Source: CALARM01 sp040217695
Lineage (GTDB): Bacteria; Vulcanimicrobiota; SpSt-956; JAKJGF01
NCBI GenBank assembly: GCA_040217695.1
Contig: JBEHWO010000003.1
Span: 7,714 to 71,713, forward strand
Direction of reading: 5' to 3'
DNA: 64,000 nucleotides
Positions 17,689 to 26,071 of the stretch are shown here, piece by piece (position 1 is the first letter of the stretch; each line of letters starts with the position of its first letter). The notes beneath the pieces are model-generated. The model ran no database searches. It was not told the DNA's origin and saw only the letters and a list, made by a program, of their open reading frames with translations. Both the position numbers and the translations under genes were made by a program.

Positions 17689-17731
17689 TTATAGATATGG
17701 CAGCAGTAACACATTATACCGCATAGGACTG

Positions 17732-18952
17732 TTATTGCCTGTCGGCACTGCTGTAAGTCTCTATGAGAGAATCTTTCATTTTTATGAATAGATTGCACTC
17801 GGAATTAAGTCTGTTCCGTACCTCATCAGGGCTGATTTCTCTGTCCTCTATTAAAGAAGAAATACGTAAGAAAAACATCGGTACCATAGATTTCATTACC
17901 TCTTCACCATGGATAGATACATAAGAAGCATATTCAAAAATAACCTCTGTCCATAAATCTGCCGAGAATGAAGACTCTTTCCCCTGAGAAGCCTCTTCAA
18001 CCCTGTTAAACGTATCTTTCGAGAGAATTTTTTTTATGGAGCTTCTGTATTCGTGAAATAATTTTTCCCCTTCTGCCTTAATTTCAACTCTGTTCAGAGA
18101 TACAGGTGACGGAGAAATTTTATAATGATATCCGAAATCAGTAAGATATTTCTCTTCTTCACTGTTAGCCCAGACTTCTCTGTATATCTTCATTAAATGA
18201 AATAGTGTCTCCGAGGTTTTTATAAATTTATGTCTCATATCCTGGATTGTATCAAATTTATCTATATATTTATTACCGAGAAAGACCTGGCCTGTTTCAA
18301 AACCTTCTCCTGCAGCAGCAGTTGCCACCCATGTATCTATATCCATATTCCAAAGGTCTTTTTCCAGAAAACTCCTTACCAGATCTACAGACATGGCATA
18401 ATCTCCTGCACCGGGGAAACGAATATCTGTACAGAAAAGAGATCTTATAAGAGGATAAACAAGATTATTGTTTATTACTCCGTCATTATGATGAATTACA
18501 TAGACAGGGGAGATATAATCATATTCTCCTTTGATTACAGGAGTGAGAAGGCCTTCTATCCATTCAGGATTAATGCTCCGGAGATCTCCTCTTAATATCA
18601 TGCATGCAGAAGCATTTAACATGTCTGAAGCATAAAATAGCCCTTTCAGAAAATTACCTCTTTCCATATTCTGATCCATAATGAGTCTGTGAACAGGTAT
18701 GAATGATGTATAAATAAAATTCAATTCCCTGTCTTCATATAAGTCAAGATTGCTGAATACTCCGTCATCTTTCCCTCCCGCTTTGATTATCAGAGCTTTC
18801 TGGTCAGGAAAATATTTAGCCAGACCGAAACTTACTGCTTTAAGTACTCTGGCAACAGACGTATCTTCATGAAGATCCGTTATGCCGACTATAATATCAG
18901 CCTCTCTTATAATTTCCAGTTTAATCATAATATCTCTGGATAGAATATTCAT
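17732..18952 (-). CDS. GT-A-fold glycosyltransferase-like protein, probably degenerate
   Basis: 406 residues, soluble. The sequence follows the pattern of glucosylglycerate/mannosylglycerate-type transferases. It has an N-terminal nucleotide-binding fold (READIIVGITDL, GLAKYFPDQKALIIKAGG), then RGDLRSINPEWIEGLLTPV and YDYISPVYVIHHNDGVINN. Relatives usually read VDSDLRS at the DxD metal site; here it is RGDLRS, with the first Asp replaced by Arg. The sugar-nucleotide loop GG-S-DGT is also altered (GGKDDGV). Activity may therefore be lost or changed. The ATG at 18952 follows a strong AAAGGAGG site and is preferred over the upstream codons. The gene lies downstream of a small gene and a repeat element. 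Confidence 0.6.
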   Translation of the reverse strand: MNILSRDIMIKLEIIREADIIVGITDLHEDTSVARVLKAVSFGLAKYFPDQKALIIKAGGKDDGVFSNLDLYEDRELNFIYTSFIPVHRLIMDQNMERGNFLKGLFYASDMLNASACMILRGDLRSINPEWIEGLLTPVIKGEYDYISPVYVIHHNDGVINNNLVYPLIRSLFCTDIRFPGAGDYAMSVDLVRSFLEKDLWNMDIDTWVATAAAGEGFETGQVFLGNKYIDKFDTIQDMRHKFIKTSETLFHLMKIYREVWANSEEEKYLTDFGYHYKISPSPVSLNRVEIKAEGEKLFHEYRSSIKKILSKDTFNRVEEASQGKESSFSADLWTEVIFEYASYVSIHGEEVMKSMVPMFFLRISSLIEDREISPDEVRNRLNSECNLFIKMKDSLIETYSSADRQ

Positions 18953-19011
18953 AATCAGCCTCCTTTGAATAAATCGTAATCGACACACATGCATTATGTG
19001 ATGTGAATCTC

Positions 19012-19108
19012 AGTGCTGCCAGCGGTAAATACAACACCGGATAATCTGTGAGCCTGTCTCCTCTCGTCACGACTATAACCAGTGGAATAATTACCGTTAT
19101 AAGTATTT
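19012..19108. repeat. Element B copy with terminal inverted repeats
   Basis: Left end AGTGCTGCCAGCGGTAAATA. The right end, read on the other strand, is AAATACTTATAACGGTAATT. The centre has CTCTCGTCACGACTATAACC, a reduced heptad core. It matches the element at 32227-32343 in opposite orientation. Confidence 0.75.
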
Positions 19109-19182
19109 GGTGACCAAAATACCTCTGGTAAATTACGGTTAGATTGTAAATATCATATGTTTTTTTACAACCCCCTATGACC

Positions 19183-19464
19183 TTATTTGAGTTTTATATG
19201 TTCAAGATATCCTTTTTTCTTGCAGTTTAATATGGCTTTACCAAAAAGTCTATATATTTTATTCCTTTCCTCTTCGGGAAGTGTTATGAGCAGTTCTCCT
19301 ATAGTATCTCCAAGTGGTTCCTCTAAATCAGCTCTGGCTCTGTCATCAAATATTCTCATAAATACATTCCGTACTTTATCTATTTCCTGTCCGCCATGTT
19401 CATATATAATTTCCCAGTCTTCTCCGGAAAGAAAAGAGGTTTTGCCTGTATTACCATCATTCAT
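19183..19464 (-). CDS. Small hypothetical protein (93 residues)
   Basis: A soluble, acidic, largely helical protein with no recognised family. Notable stretches are SGEDWEIIYEHGGQEIDKVR and a lysine-rich end (CKKKGYLEHIKLK). The ribosome site is weak. It is followed after an element B copy by the glycosyltransferase-like gene on the same strand. No function can be given; confidence that it is real rests on frame length and composition only. Confidence 0.5.
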   Translation of the reverse strand: MNDGNTGKTSFLSGEDWEIIYEHGGQEIDKVRNVFMRIFDDRARADLEEPLGDTIGELLITLPEEERNKIYRLFGKAILNCKKKGYLEHIKLK

Positions 19465-19503
19465 AACAGTTCCAATCTTTCTTTAATAGTGTATTTCATA
19501 ACT

Positions 19504-19592
19504 TAGGAATAGAATTTTATTAATTGTCTCTTTCCTCGCGTAACGCGTCACGATTTAATATATTTGAGACAGTTATTTAATTATCGTTCCTT
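19504..19592. repeat. Element D copy 1
   Basis: Ends AGGAAT and CGTTCCT are inverted. The interior reads TTAATTGTCTCTTTCCTCG, then CGTAACGCGTCACG, then TATATTTGAGACAGTTATTT. An inverted copy is at 49402-49502. It abuts element A copy 1. Confidence 0.75.
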
Positions 19593-19676
19593 ACTGAGGT
19601 GAGTATAAAATATATGCTCTCGTGATACGTTACGGGAGGGGAAACTTTTATTACATGCTTATGCTCAGGTCAGTAA
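19591..19676. repeat. Element A copy 1 (inverted-repeat element, 86 bp)
   Basis: Left end TTACTGAGGTGAGTATAA. The right end is the inverted form TTATGCTCAGGTCAGTAA. The core CTCTCGTGATACGTTACGGG is a short heptad array ending in GGGAGGGG. Other copies are at 31360, 35540, 39315, 63274 and 63616. Confidence 0.85.
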
Positions 19677-19769
19677 TTAAACATAAAATTCGAGAAGATA
19701 AAATTTATTCCTTTATTATTAATTCGCTTTATGTTAAAATTATAATAGTATCTTATAAAAAATTACAGA

Positions 19770-19796
19770 TTAATCCTCGCGTGACTCGTCACGACC
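19770..19796. repeat. Short CGTGACT/CGTCACG heptad array
   Basis: CCTCGCGTGACTCGTCACGA upstream of the vWA gene; about three units, with no inverted ends recognised. Confidence 0.6.
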
Positions 19797-19893
19797 CATT
19801 AATGTCTGATAGGTTATGACGGTAACATAGTTGCCGCCATTCCCGTAATAAGTCGCAGGTTTTATAAAAAATTAAAAAAAGGAGACCCTATCT

Positions 19894-21495
19894 ATGAGGT
19901 TTTCAAACAGGTATATTTCCAGTAAAAAAAATAATATCGATGCTTCAATAATAGCACAACTGGCATTCGGTGAATTACAGAGTAAAGTCCCTGAAGTAAC
20001 CGGTAAGCCGGTACTATGTCATTCCTGCGGTGCAGCAGTTACAGAACCATCTATTATTAAAGATACTCCCCCTGTAGGACTTCATTTTATATGTCAGTTC
20101 TGCAATAACATGAATAAAATAAATGAATTACAGTTTAACTCTATCAAAGCAATAGAAAAAGGTGTCATAGAATATCTTGATGAGATACAGAAAGATATGG
20201 CGGTAAAAGATAAAATAGTTGCATGTATAGACATATCGGGTTCCATGAATGGCGACAGTCTGGAATGTGTCAAAAAAAGTCTTATTGAAACACTGAAAGA
20301 TATTTCCGTAAATGCCCCTGACAGCACTTTTGCCCTTATAACATTTACCGACTGGGTAAGCCTTTATAATGCTGATGGTCAGGAATGTATAAAAATCGCT
20401 GAAAGAGAGCTTTATGATGAAAATATGATTTGTCAGACCTTTCAAAACCTTCACTTTAACTTTGAACCGGTAAAAGAGAGTTACGAAAAATGGATAACTC
20501 TTGTTTCCGGTCTCAATGCAATATCCAGAACTGCCCTGGGACCGGCGGTGTTTTCCGCTTTCTGTCTTCTTCATGGAGGGGGCCGTATGATTTTACTTAC
20601 AGATGGCCTTGCAAATGTGGGAATAGGTTCTCTTATAAGCTATTCTCCCGGAGGAAGAAAAGGAGAATTTTACAGAGACTTCGCTTATAGATGCAGAGAT
20701 GCCGGTGTAATGGTCGAAATTGTAGGTGTGGCAACATCAGAACATTCCTCGATTGAACTGGGAACTATAGGTGATATGGCCCGTCTTACAGGAGGAGATA
20801 TATATCTTGTAGACAGAAAGGAACTTTCAAAAACTTTTAATACTCTTTCTCAGGCAGATTTTATAGGAAAAAATGTAAATGTAAGGATATTTGTTCCACC
20901 CAGTATGGCTCTCAGAGATGCAAGCGGTGATGTTCAGTTTCATAGAGAAGAAAAAGCTCTTAAAGCAAAAATCGGTTACGTAAACCCTGACAGGAAAATG
21001 TGTGTTGAACTGAATGTAACAGAAGATTTGAAAGAAAACGAGGATTTAACTGTTCAGACACAGGTAGAATATACAGGTATAGACGGAAAAAAGAGAATAA
21101 GAATATATAATGAGAAACTTCATGTGACAGAAAAAGAAAAAGATCTTGTAGAGAATTTCGAAAGTGACGTTTCGGATGAATTTTATATACAAAAAGCTGC
21201 CGAACTTGGCAGAACAGGCGAGGACGCAAAAGGTATAAAGACTCTCCTGGAGTATACGGAAAAATTAAATGAATATCGTAATATGTCAACGAACCAGAAA
21301 AAAGCTCAATTGACCAGGAGTGAAGAACTCATAAACAGGGAACTGGAAGATATAAATAAACTGAGACAGGAAAAAAGTAAAGATGCCAGATACAGTAAAT
21401 ATCAGGCAAGAGTTTCCTTTGGATCCACATCGGAATTAAGGCAGGAATCCAGAAAAATGAGGCAGACGAAAATAGCTCTGGAACTGGAACCTTAA
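19894..21495 (+). CDS. Zinc-finger and von Willebrand factor A domain protein
   Basis: 533 residues, no signal peptide. A four-cysteine zinc finger is near the N-terminus (Cys42, 45, 67, 70). The vWA domain (about 105-330) has the metal-site motif DISGSM (113-118), the later Thr of the TFTDW strand and TDGLANVG. A beta-sandwich-like region (about 335-430) and a charged helical tail (440-533, coiled-coil-like) follow. The order zinc finger, vWA, beta-sandwich, helices recalls the Sec23/24 trunk, but similarity there is only in layout. The start follows AAAGGAGA. It is convergent with the YkgJ-like and Ser/Thr kinase genes; only six bases separate the ends. A role as a phosphorylation-controlled scaffold is inference. 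Confidence 0.8.
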   Translation: MRFSNRYISSKKNNIDASIIAQLAFGELQSKVPEVTGKPVLCHSCGAAVTEPSIIKDTPPVGLHFICQFCNNMNKINELQFNSIKAIEKGVIEYLDEIQKDMAVKDKIVACIDISGSMNGDSLECVKKSLIETLKDISVNAPDSTFALITFTDWVSLYNADGQECIKIAERELYDENMICQTFQNLHFNFEPVKESYEKWITLVSGLNAISRTALGPAVFSAFCLLHGGGRMILLTDGLANVGIGSLISYSPGGRKGEFYRDFAYRCRDAGVMVEIVGVATSEHSSIELGTIGDMARLTGGDIYLVDRKELSKTFNTLSQADFIGKNVNVRIFVPPSMALRDASGDVQFHREEKALKAKIGYVNPDRKMCVELNVTEDLKENEDLTVQTQVEYTGIDGKKRIRIYNEKLHVTEKEKDLVENFESDVSDEFYIQKAAELGRTGEDAKGIKTLLEYTEKLNEYRNMSTNQKKAQLTRSEELINRELEDINKLRQEKSKDARYSKYQARVSFGSTSELRQESRKMRQTKIALELEP

Positions 21496-21501
21496 TCATA
21501 A

Positions 21502-21966
21502 TCATAGCAGGGGCCGAATATTATTCTGTCCCTGCAGACTTATAACAGATGTATCCGGTTCAGGCAATTTTGATTTTTCTTCAAGTTCCGCTCCATATTC
21601 TTTTAAAAATTTAAGGAGTAAGAATTCCAGTCTTTCTCTGGCACTCTCTGGTGCTCTGCAGACCAGTAATCTGCATTCCATAGGTCGCTCTTGGTAAATT
21701 TTACATAATTTCTTTTCTTTATCAAACATAATGCAGTAGCCGTCTTTACCTTTCGGCAGATAATAAGCTTTATCATCTATTATTTTCACCAGCGGAGGAT
21801 TTTGACAGCAAAACCCGCATTGTTTGCATGGATAAAAATATGACCATGAACTGGCAAAATTTATCATTTTATGAGTCCATGGAAGTTGAGGTATTTCTTC
21901 CCATTTAACAGGTTTCCAGGGAAGAACAGGTTTGGGAGGTAATTTTATCTGTTTATCGTGTTTCAT
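21502..21966 (-). CDS. YkgJ family cysteine-cluster protein
   Basis: 154 residues. Eight cysteines occur in the family pattern: Cys47, 50, 53, 54 (CKQCGFCC), then Cys78, 88, 98 and 103, with the diagnostic YQERPMECR. The family is thought to bind zinc or an iron-sulfur cluster; the role is unknown. Its ATG overlaps the TGA stop of the Ser/Thr kinase gene (ATGA), so translation is coupled and the two products probably work together. The C-terminus ends 6 bases from the convergent vWA gene. Confidence 0.85.
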   Translation of the reverse strand: MKHDKQIKLPPKPVLPWKPVKWEEIPQLPWTHKMINFASSWSYFYPCKQCGFCCQNPPLVKIIDDKAYYLPKGKDGYCIMFDKEKKLCKIYQERPMECRLLVCRAPESARERLEFLLLKFLKEYGAELEEKSKLPEPDTSVISLQGQNNIRPLL

Positions 21967-23933
21967 AAGATTGATCTTAACCTGTCCAGAGATTTTTTTG
22001 CAGCCAGAGCGACAGTAGTTACAGGATCTCTTGTTGCTTTTTCAAGATGAGGTATGGCTCTGTGATCTTTAAAACTCCCCAGTACCTCGACTGCAGCTTT
22101 TCTGACACCTGTGCCGTTATCTTTTAAAGCCATTATCAGGTCCGGTATGACTATGTCATTGCCTATCTCTCCCATAGATAGAACAGCCTGTTTTCTAACC
22201 CCTTCATCCAGATCTTCTTTTAATACACCTATCAGTTCATGAATAACTTTCATATCTCCGAGTTTCCCGAGAGATTCTATTGCGCTCACCCTTACAGGCG
22301 GCTGTTCGTCTTTAAGCTTTCTGATAAGAGGGGTAACGGCTTTTTTATTCCTCTGGTTGCCGAGAGCCAGAGCAGCTTCGCGTCTTACATTCCAGTCCCA
22401 GTCATTAAGTGCCTCTATAAGAGGTTCTACGAGCCTTCCGTCCTGCAGATTCATCTGAACTATCTGATTTGAAGCCTCAGTTCTTTCACAGTCATCATTA
22501 CTCTGTAACATATAAATAAGTTTTTCTATTTCATCCTTTGGTTCTTTCATAACTCTTGAAGTGGCTTTTTCTTTCACCTGTGGTGTCTGACTGTAAATTG
22601 CCTGCTGTTCTGATTCCGGTGTAACCTGATTAAATATAGTTCTCTGCCCGAGGCTGGCCTGGGCAAAAGCTGACGAAATCTGTGCAGGATTCATGGGCCG
22701 TTCAATATTCTGACCTGTTACCTGATTATAAGCAGGAGGGCGGCCATAGGTGGCCTGGCCGTAAGGAGGGTAGCCATATGGATAGGCAGGGTATTGGCCG
22801 GGAACCTGTCCGTAGATCCCCTGAACCTGGCCGTATGGGTTTGGAACCTGTCCGTATGGCCCCTGAACCTGGCCGTATGGATTTGGAACCTGACCGTATG
22901 GCCCCTGACCGTATGGCCCCTGAACCTGTCTGTATGGCCCCTGAACCTGTCCGTAGGCAGGCTGACCGGCATTTTGAACGGGCCTGGCAGCTACACCGGA
23001 AGGCTTTACGGGAGCAGCAGTCACTTTTTCCTGCTGTACTGGAGTTATGACAGGTTCAGGAGATTTTTCCAGAGTTACAGTTTCGGTTTTTTCTCCTGTC
23101 ATAGGTTGAAGCAATAATTTATATGCATCAAAATAATTTTCTTTACAGAAGTTAAGTAATTGCTCTTTCATATCTTTAGCACTTGTATAACGGTTATCTA
23201 TTTCATTTTCAAGGGCTTTCATAACTATTTTTTCCAGGTCGGAAGAAAGCCAGTCTCTGACCTGCCTTATAGGCTGGAAAGAAAAGGGAATCGGCACTAT
23301 ACCTGTAAGAAGGTGGTGCATTGTTGCTCCGAGAGCGTAAACATCACTTCTTGGTTCAGGATTGCCTTTGTATTGCTCCAGAGGAGCATAACCTTCTGTA
23401 CCTACAGCTGTTTTCTGGGTATCTTTCACAGGATTTATTACCCTTGCAATACCAAAATCTATCAGGAAAATCCTGCTTTCTTCCGATTTTAATATTACAT
23501 TGGCAGGTTTCAGATCTCTGTAAAGAATAGGATGAGGTTTGTGATTATGCAGGTAAGATAAAACGTCACAGAGCTGTACTGCCCATATTACTACAAATTT
23601 TTCAGGTACCTGAAGATTACATTTTCGAAGAAAACTTTCAAGATCTTCTCCTTTTATATAATCCATTACAAGATAATAATTACCTTTATCCGTAAAATAA
23701 TCTGTTATACTCGGTATATTGGGGTGATCAAGTCTTGCCAGTATTTCAGCTTCTTCTCTGAATCTCTTTATGGCATATAGTTGCTGTTCCGATGCTTCAC
23801 CCTGGTTAAACATTACTTTTATGGCACGAAGCTTTTTCTCGGGTATGTCTTCTGCAAGATAAACCATACCCATACCTCCGGCTTTTATAGTTTTTATTAT
23901 TCTGTAACGTTCTTTTAAAACAGCATTTTCCAT
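21963..23933 (-). CDS. Ser/Thr protein kinase with Tyr/Gly/Gln-rich linker and HEAT repeats
   Basis: 656 residues. The kinase domain (about 7-265) has a glycine loop (KAGGMGMVYLAE), Lys39, the catalytic loop YRDLKPAN with Asp140 (His of HRD replaced by Tyr, common in this subfamily), DFG at 159-161 and the activation segment GTEGYAPLEQYKG. Residues about 315-405 form an imperfect repeat of YGQVQGP/YGQVPNP units, a prion-like low-complexity linker. Residues about 460-656 are HEAT (PBS-lyase type) repeats (VRREAALALGN, VRVSAIESLGKLGD, VRKQAVLSMGEIGN), probably for substrate binding. There is no transmembrane segment. It is coupled to the YkgJ-like gene. A TATAAT box lies close upstream. Confidence 0.9.
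   Translation of the reverse strand: MENAVLKERYRIIKTIKAGGMGMVYLAEDIPEKKLRAIKVMFNQGEASEQQLYAIKRFREEAEILARLDHPNIPSITDYFTDKGNYYLVMDYIKGEDLESFLRKCNLQVPEKFVVIWAVQLCDVLSYLHNHKPHPILYRDLKPANVILKSEESRIFLIDFGIARVINPVKDTQKTAVGTEGYAPLEQYKGNPEPRSDVYALGATMHHLLTGIVPIPFSFQPIRQVRDWLSSDLEKIVMKALENEIDNRYTSAKDMKEQLLNFCKENYFDAYKLLLQPMTGEKTETVTLEKSPEPVITPVQQEKVTAAPVKPSGVAARPVQNAGQPAYGQVQGPYRQVQGPYGQGPYGQVPNPYGQVQGPYGQVPNPYGQVQGIYGQVPGQYPAYPYGYPPYGQATYGRPPAYNQVTGQNIERPMNPAQISSAFAQASLGQRTIFNQVTPESEQQAIYSQTPQVKEKATSRVMKEPKDEIEKLIYMLQSNDDCERTEASNQIVQMNLQDGRLVEPLIEALNDWDWNVRREAALALGNQRNKKAVTPLIRKLKDEQPPVRVSAIESLGKLGDMKVIHELIGVLKEDLDEGVRKQAVLSMGEIGNDIVIPDLIMALKDNGTGVRKAAVEVLGSFKDHRAIPHLEKATRDPVTTVALAAKKSLDRLRSIL
22795..22965. 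repeat. In-gene tandem repeat encoding the Tyr/Gly/Gln linker
   Basis: Imperfect direct repeats of CCGTATGGCCCCTGAACCTG-type units (about 18-36 bp) within the kinase gene. The repeat number is likely variable between strains. Confidence 0.75.
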
Positions 23934-23951
23934 AATGATTTCCTCATAATT

Positions 23952-23980
23952 ATTATACCCTATAATCGTTAAAGAGTGAA
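23952..23980 (-). promoter_or_regulatory. Possible promoter of the Ser/Thr kinase, -35 inside a heptad array
   Basis: On the minus strand TTCACT (23975-23980) and TATAAT (23952-23957) are spaced by 17 bases. The -35 is part of the first GTGAATA heptad. The start codon follows about 18 bases downstream of the -10. Confidence 0.45.
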
Positions 23981-24000
23981 TAGTGAATAGTGAATAGAAA
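23976..24000. repeat. GTGAATA heptad array
   Basis: Three copies of GTGAATA in the divergent region between the kinase gene and the PycTM-like gene. Confidence 0.75.
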
Positions 24001-24139
24001 AATTAATTTATTCGCTTTATAGTTCTTTCATTGAAGATGAATTCCTTCAATTTATTAATCCTTCTGCCGTCATGGCACAAAGTGCTATACGGCACATAAG
24101 AAAAATATAAATTGATGTAATATTATACGGAGAGGAGAG

Positions 24140-24718
24140 ATGAATATGAATTATGCAGTGGATTTAAAACAGGATATGGTATATAAAAAAAGAAGAGACT
24201 GTGAGCAGGAGGAAGCAAAAGAAAGGATGGAGTTTGCGCTGTCTGCGATCAGTTTCAATCAGGGACTTATAGAGTTTGCCGAAACAAAAGCGAATACATT
24301 ACTTGTAATAAACAGTATTTTTCTTGCCACTCTGACTGCTATGATGGACATACATATAACAGAAAATCTCTTCAGCGTAATCTTCAGTACAGTAAGAATA
24401 CTGTTCCTGGTAACGACTGCATGTTCTGTTATAACCTGCCTTATAGTGGTAATGCCTAAAAGTGATAATAATGCCATGGAGGGAAAAAAAGATTTAATAT
24501 TTTTTATGGATATTTTAAGCCACAGTAACCGGGAGAATTATATATTTGAGTTCCACAGAACAAAGACAATCACTCTTATAGACGATCTGCTCAGAAGAGG
24601 TTATATGACAGCATCTATAGCAAAAGAAAAATTCAGCCGTTTTAAAGTGGCCCAGATTATGACATTTATCTCAACTTTTTTCTGGCTTTCAGGTACATGC
24701 ATGTATTATTTTAAGTGA
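24140..24718 (+). CDS. PycTM-like (DUF5706) membrane protein
   Basis: 192 residues. It matches the Pycsar effector transmembrane domain in layout: a helix with FAETKANTLLVINSIFL leading into the first membrane span (about 52-72), a second span (about 85-112), the soluble LIFFMDILSHSNRENYIF segment, and helix DDLLRRGYMTASIAKEKF before a last span (about 168-190). Proteins with this domain act as membrane effectors triggered by cyclic pyrimidine nucleotides, or as general nucleotide-sensing membrane proteins. No pyrimidine cyclase (pycC) gene is adjacent; the only cyclase in the window is 26 kb away and looks like an adenylate cyclase. The start follows GGAGAGGAGAG. The domain call is fairly firm; a defence role is unproven. 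Confidence 0.7.
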   Translation: MNMNYAVDLKQDMVYKKRRDCEQEEAKERMEFALSAISFNQGLIEFAETKANTLLVINSIFLATLTAMMDIHITENLFSVIFSTVRILFLVTTACSVITCLIVVMPKSDNNAMEGKKDLIFFMDILSHSNRENYIFEFHRTKTITLIDDLLRRGYMTASIAKEKFSRFKVAQIMTFISTFFWLSGTCMYYFK

Positions 24719-24747
24719 TTTTGATTGTGTTATATGCTGCTGAACCA

Positions 24748-25818
24748 TCAGGATTTTTTTTCAGGTTTTATTATATCAGGAACGGTAAATTGCTTTTTCA
24801 TAATAGCTTCTTTTTTCTCAGCCAGAAGCTTTCTGACATCTGCCGGTATTTTATTTTCCAGACCATGATATGGAGCCATGTCGACTCCGCCTTCTATCAT
24901 ATCATAGATGTATTTATTTTTGAATTTACCTGTTTCAAGATCCTTTATCATTCCGGCAATTGACGTATCTACTTTCAATACTGTGCTTGTAAGAACAGTA
25001 TCGGGTGCAAGTTCGTTCTGATCTGCAATGCCGCCTATGGCATAGATTTTCTTTTCCTTACATGCCTGAATACAGCCGAAACTTATACCGTCTCCGTTAC
25101 AGTAAACCACATCTGCTCCCTGTTCTATCTGGGCAAGAACTGCTTCTTTCCCTTTTGCAACATCATCCCATTCATTCAGGTAAGTAATAAAAATTTTCAT
25201 ATCAGGTTTAACCGATTTTGCACCGAGTTTATATGCTTCCAGCGCTCTGACTACATCAGGCACATCAAATCCGCCTGTAGCACCGATTTTATTGGTTTTT
25301 GACATGGATGCGGCAAGCATGCCTGCAAGGTACCCTGCCTGATGGGCAGGCCAGTCGTAAATAGTAACATTTTCCTTACTATCAATACCTGTGGCCCAGC
25401 CAAATTTTATTGAAGGGTAATCTTTTGCCACTTTTTTCACTGCATCACCGTAATTAAAACTGTGGGCAAGTATTAAATCATATCCCTGTGAAGCATAATC
25501 TCTTATAGCCGTTTCTGCATCTGCGACAGAGATATTTTCCGAATAACTGAATTTTATGCCAAGATTTTTTTCGGCTTTTACAAGTCCGTCATATCCGGCA
25601 GCATTCCAGGAAACATCATTGATTTTTCCCGGCATTATCATAGCCACCTTCCATTGTTTTACGGAACTTGCCGGTGAATTCGGTTCTGCTGCAGGAGTTG
25701 CTTCTGATATAACAGTCGGCTCTGCGGAAGGAACAGGTGTTTCTCCTGTAGTGGTTTTCTGACATGAAGAAAAAATGACTGAAAGAAATAATAATAAAAT
25801 ACAGGTATATCTTTTCAT
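24748..25818 (-). CDS. BMP family substrate-binding lipoprotein
   Basis: 356 residues. The N-terminus MKRYTCILLLFLSVIFSSC ends in a lipobox-like cysteine, followed by a Pro/Thr/Glu linker, so it is probably membrane-anchored in the periplasm. The fold is the basic membrane protein (Med/PnrA-like) type: VAMIMPGKINDVSWNAAGYDGL, YDLILAHSFNYGDAV, ADVVYCNGDGISFGC. Relatives bind nucleosides for an ABC importer, but no permease or ATPase genes are adjacent. The start follows GAAAGGTGAG. The ligand is unknown. Confidence 0.85.
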   Translation of the reverse strand: MKRYTCILLLFLSVIFSSCQKTTTGETPVPSAEPTVISEATPAAEPNSPASSVKQWKVAMIMPGKINDVSWNAAGYDGLVKAEKNLGIKFSYSENISVADAETAIRDYASQGYDLILAHSFNYGDAVKKVAKDYPSIKFGWATGIDSKENVTIYDWPAHQAGYLAGMLAASMSKTNKIGATGGFDVPDVVRALEAYKLGAKSVKPDMKIFITYLNEWDDVAKGKEAVLAQIEQGADVVYCNGDGISFGCIQACKEKKIYAIGGIADQNELAPDTVLTSTVLKVDTSIAGMIKDLETGKFKNKYIYDMIEGGVDMAPYHGLENKIPADVRKLLAEKKEAIMKKQFTVPDIIKPEKKS

Positions 25819-25862
25819 AAACTCACCTTTCTACTTGACTCTGGCTATTTGATCAACTTAAA

Positions 25863-26071
25863 TCGGGTTTCAGGTGTTGGGTTTCACGTTTTTTTGACCC
25901 ATCACCCGGTACCCTTAACCTCACAAAAATAGAACAATTCTACTTAAAAATTAAAATTCACTTATTTATTCCTGTGTAATAATAAGGCTTTTCAGAGTAA
26001 GCTTGTTTCGAGCCTCTAATTGGCCAAAGTCGAGCTTTCTATAAACTTTAAATTTTAAAACTCTAAATTTT
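25863..26071. repeat. Intergenic region with heptad-type inverted repeats
   Basis: 7-bp-period sequence (GGGTTTC, AGGTGTT, GGGTTTC) is mirrored by ACCCATCACCCGGTACCC at 25900-25915. A second AT-only set (AACTTTAAATTTTAAAACTC) lies at 26044-26063. No gene. Confidence 0.5.

Noticed and set aside
22682..23117. Plus-strand frames across the kinase linker
   Set aside because: Opposite-strand shadows of the Tyr/Gly/Gln repeat; the kinase frame on the minus strand has full domain support.
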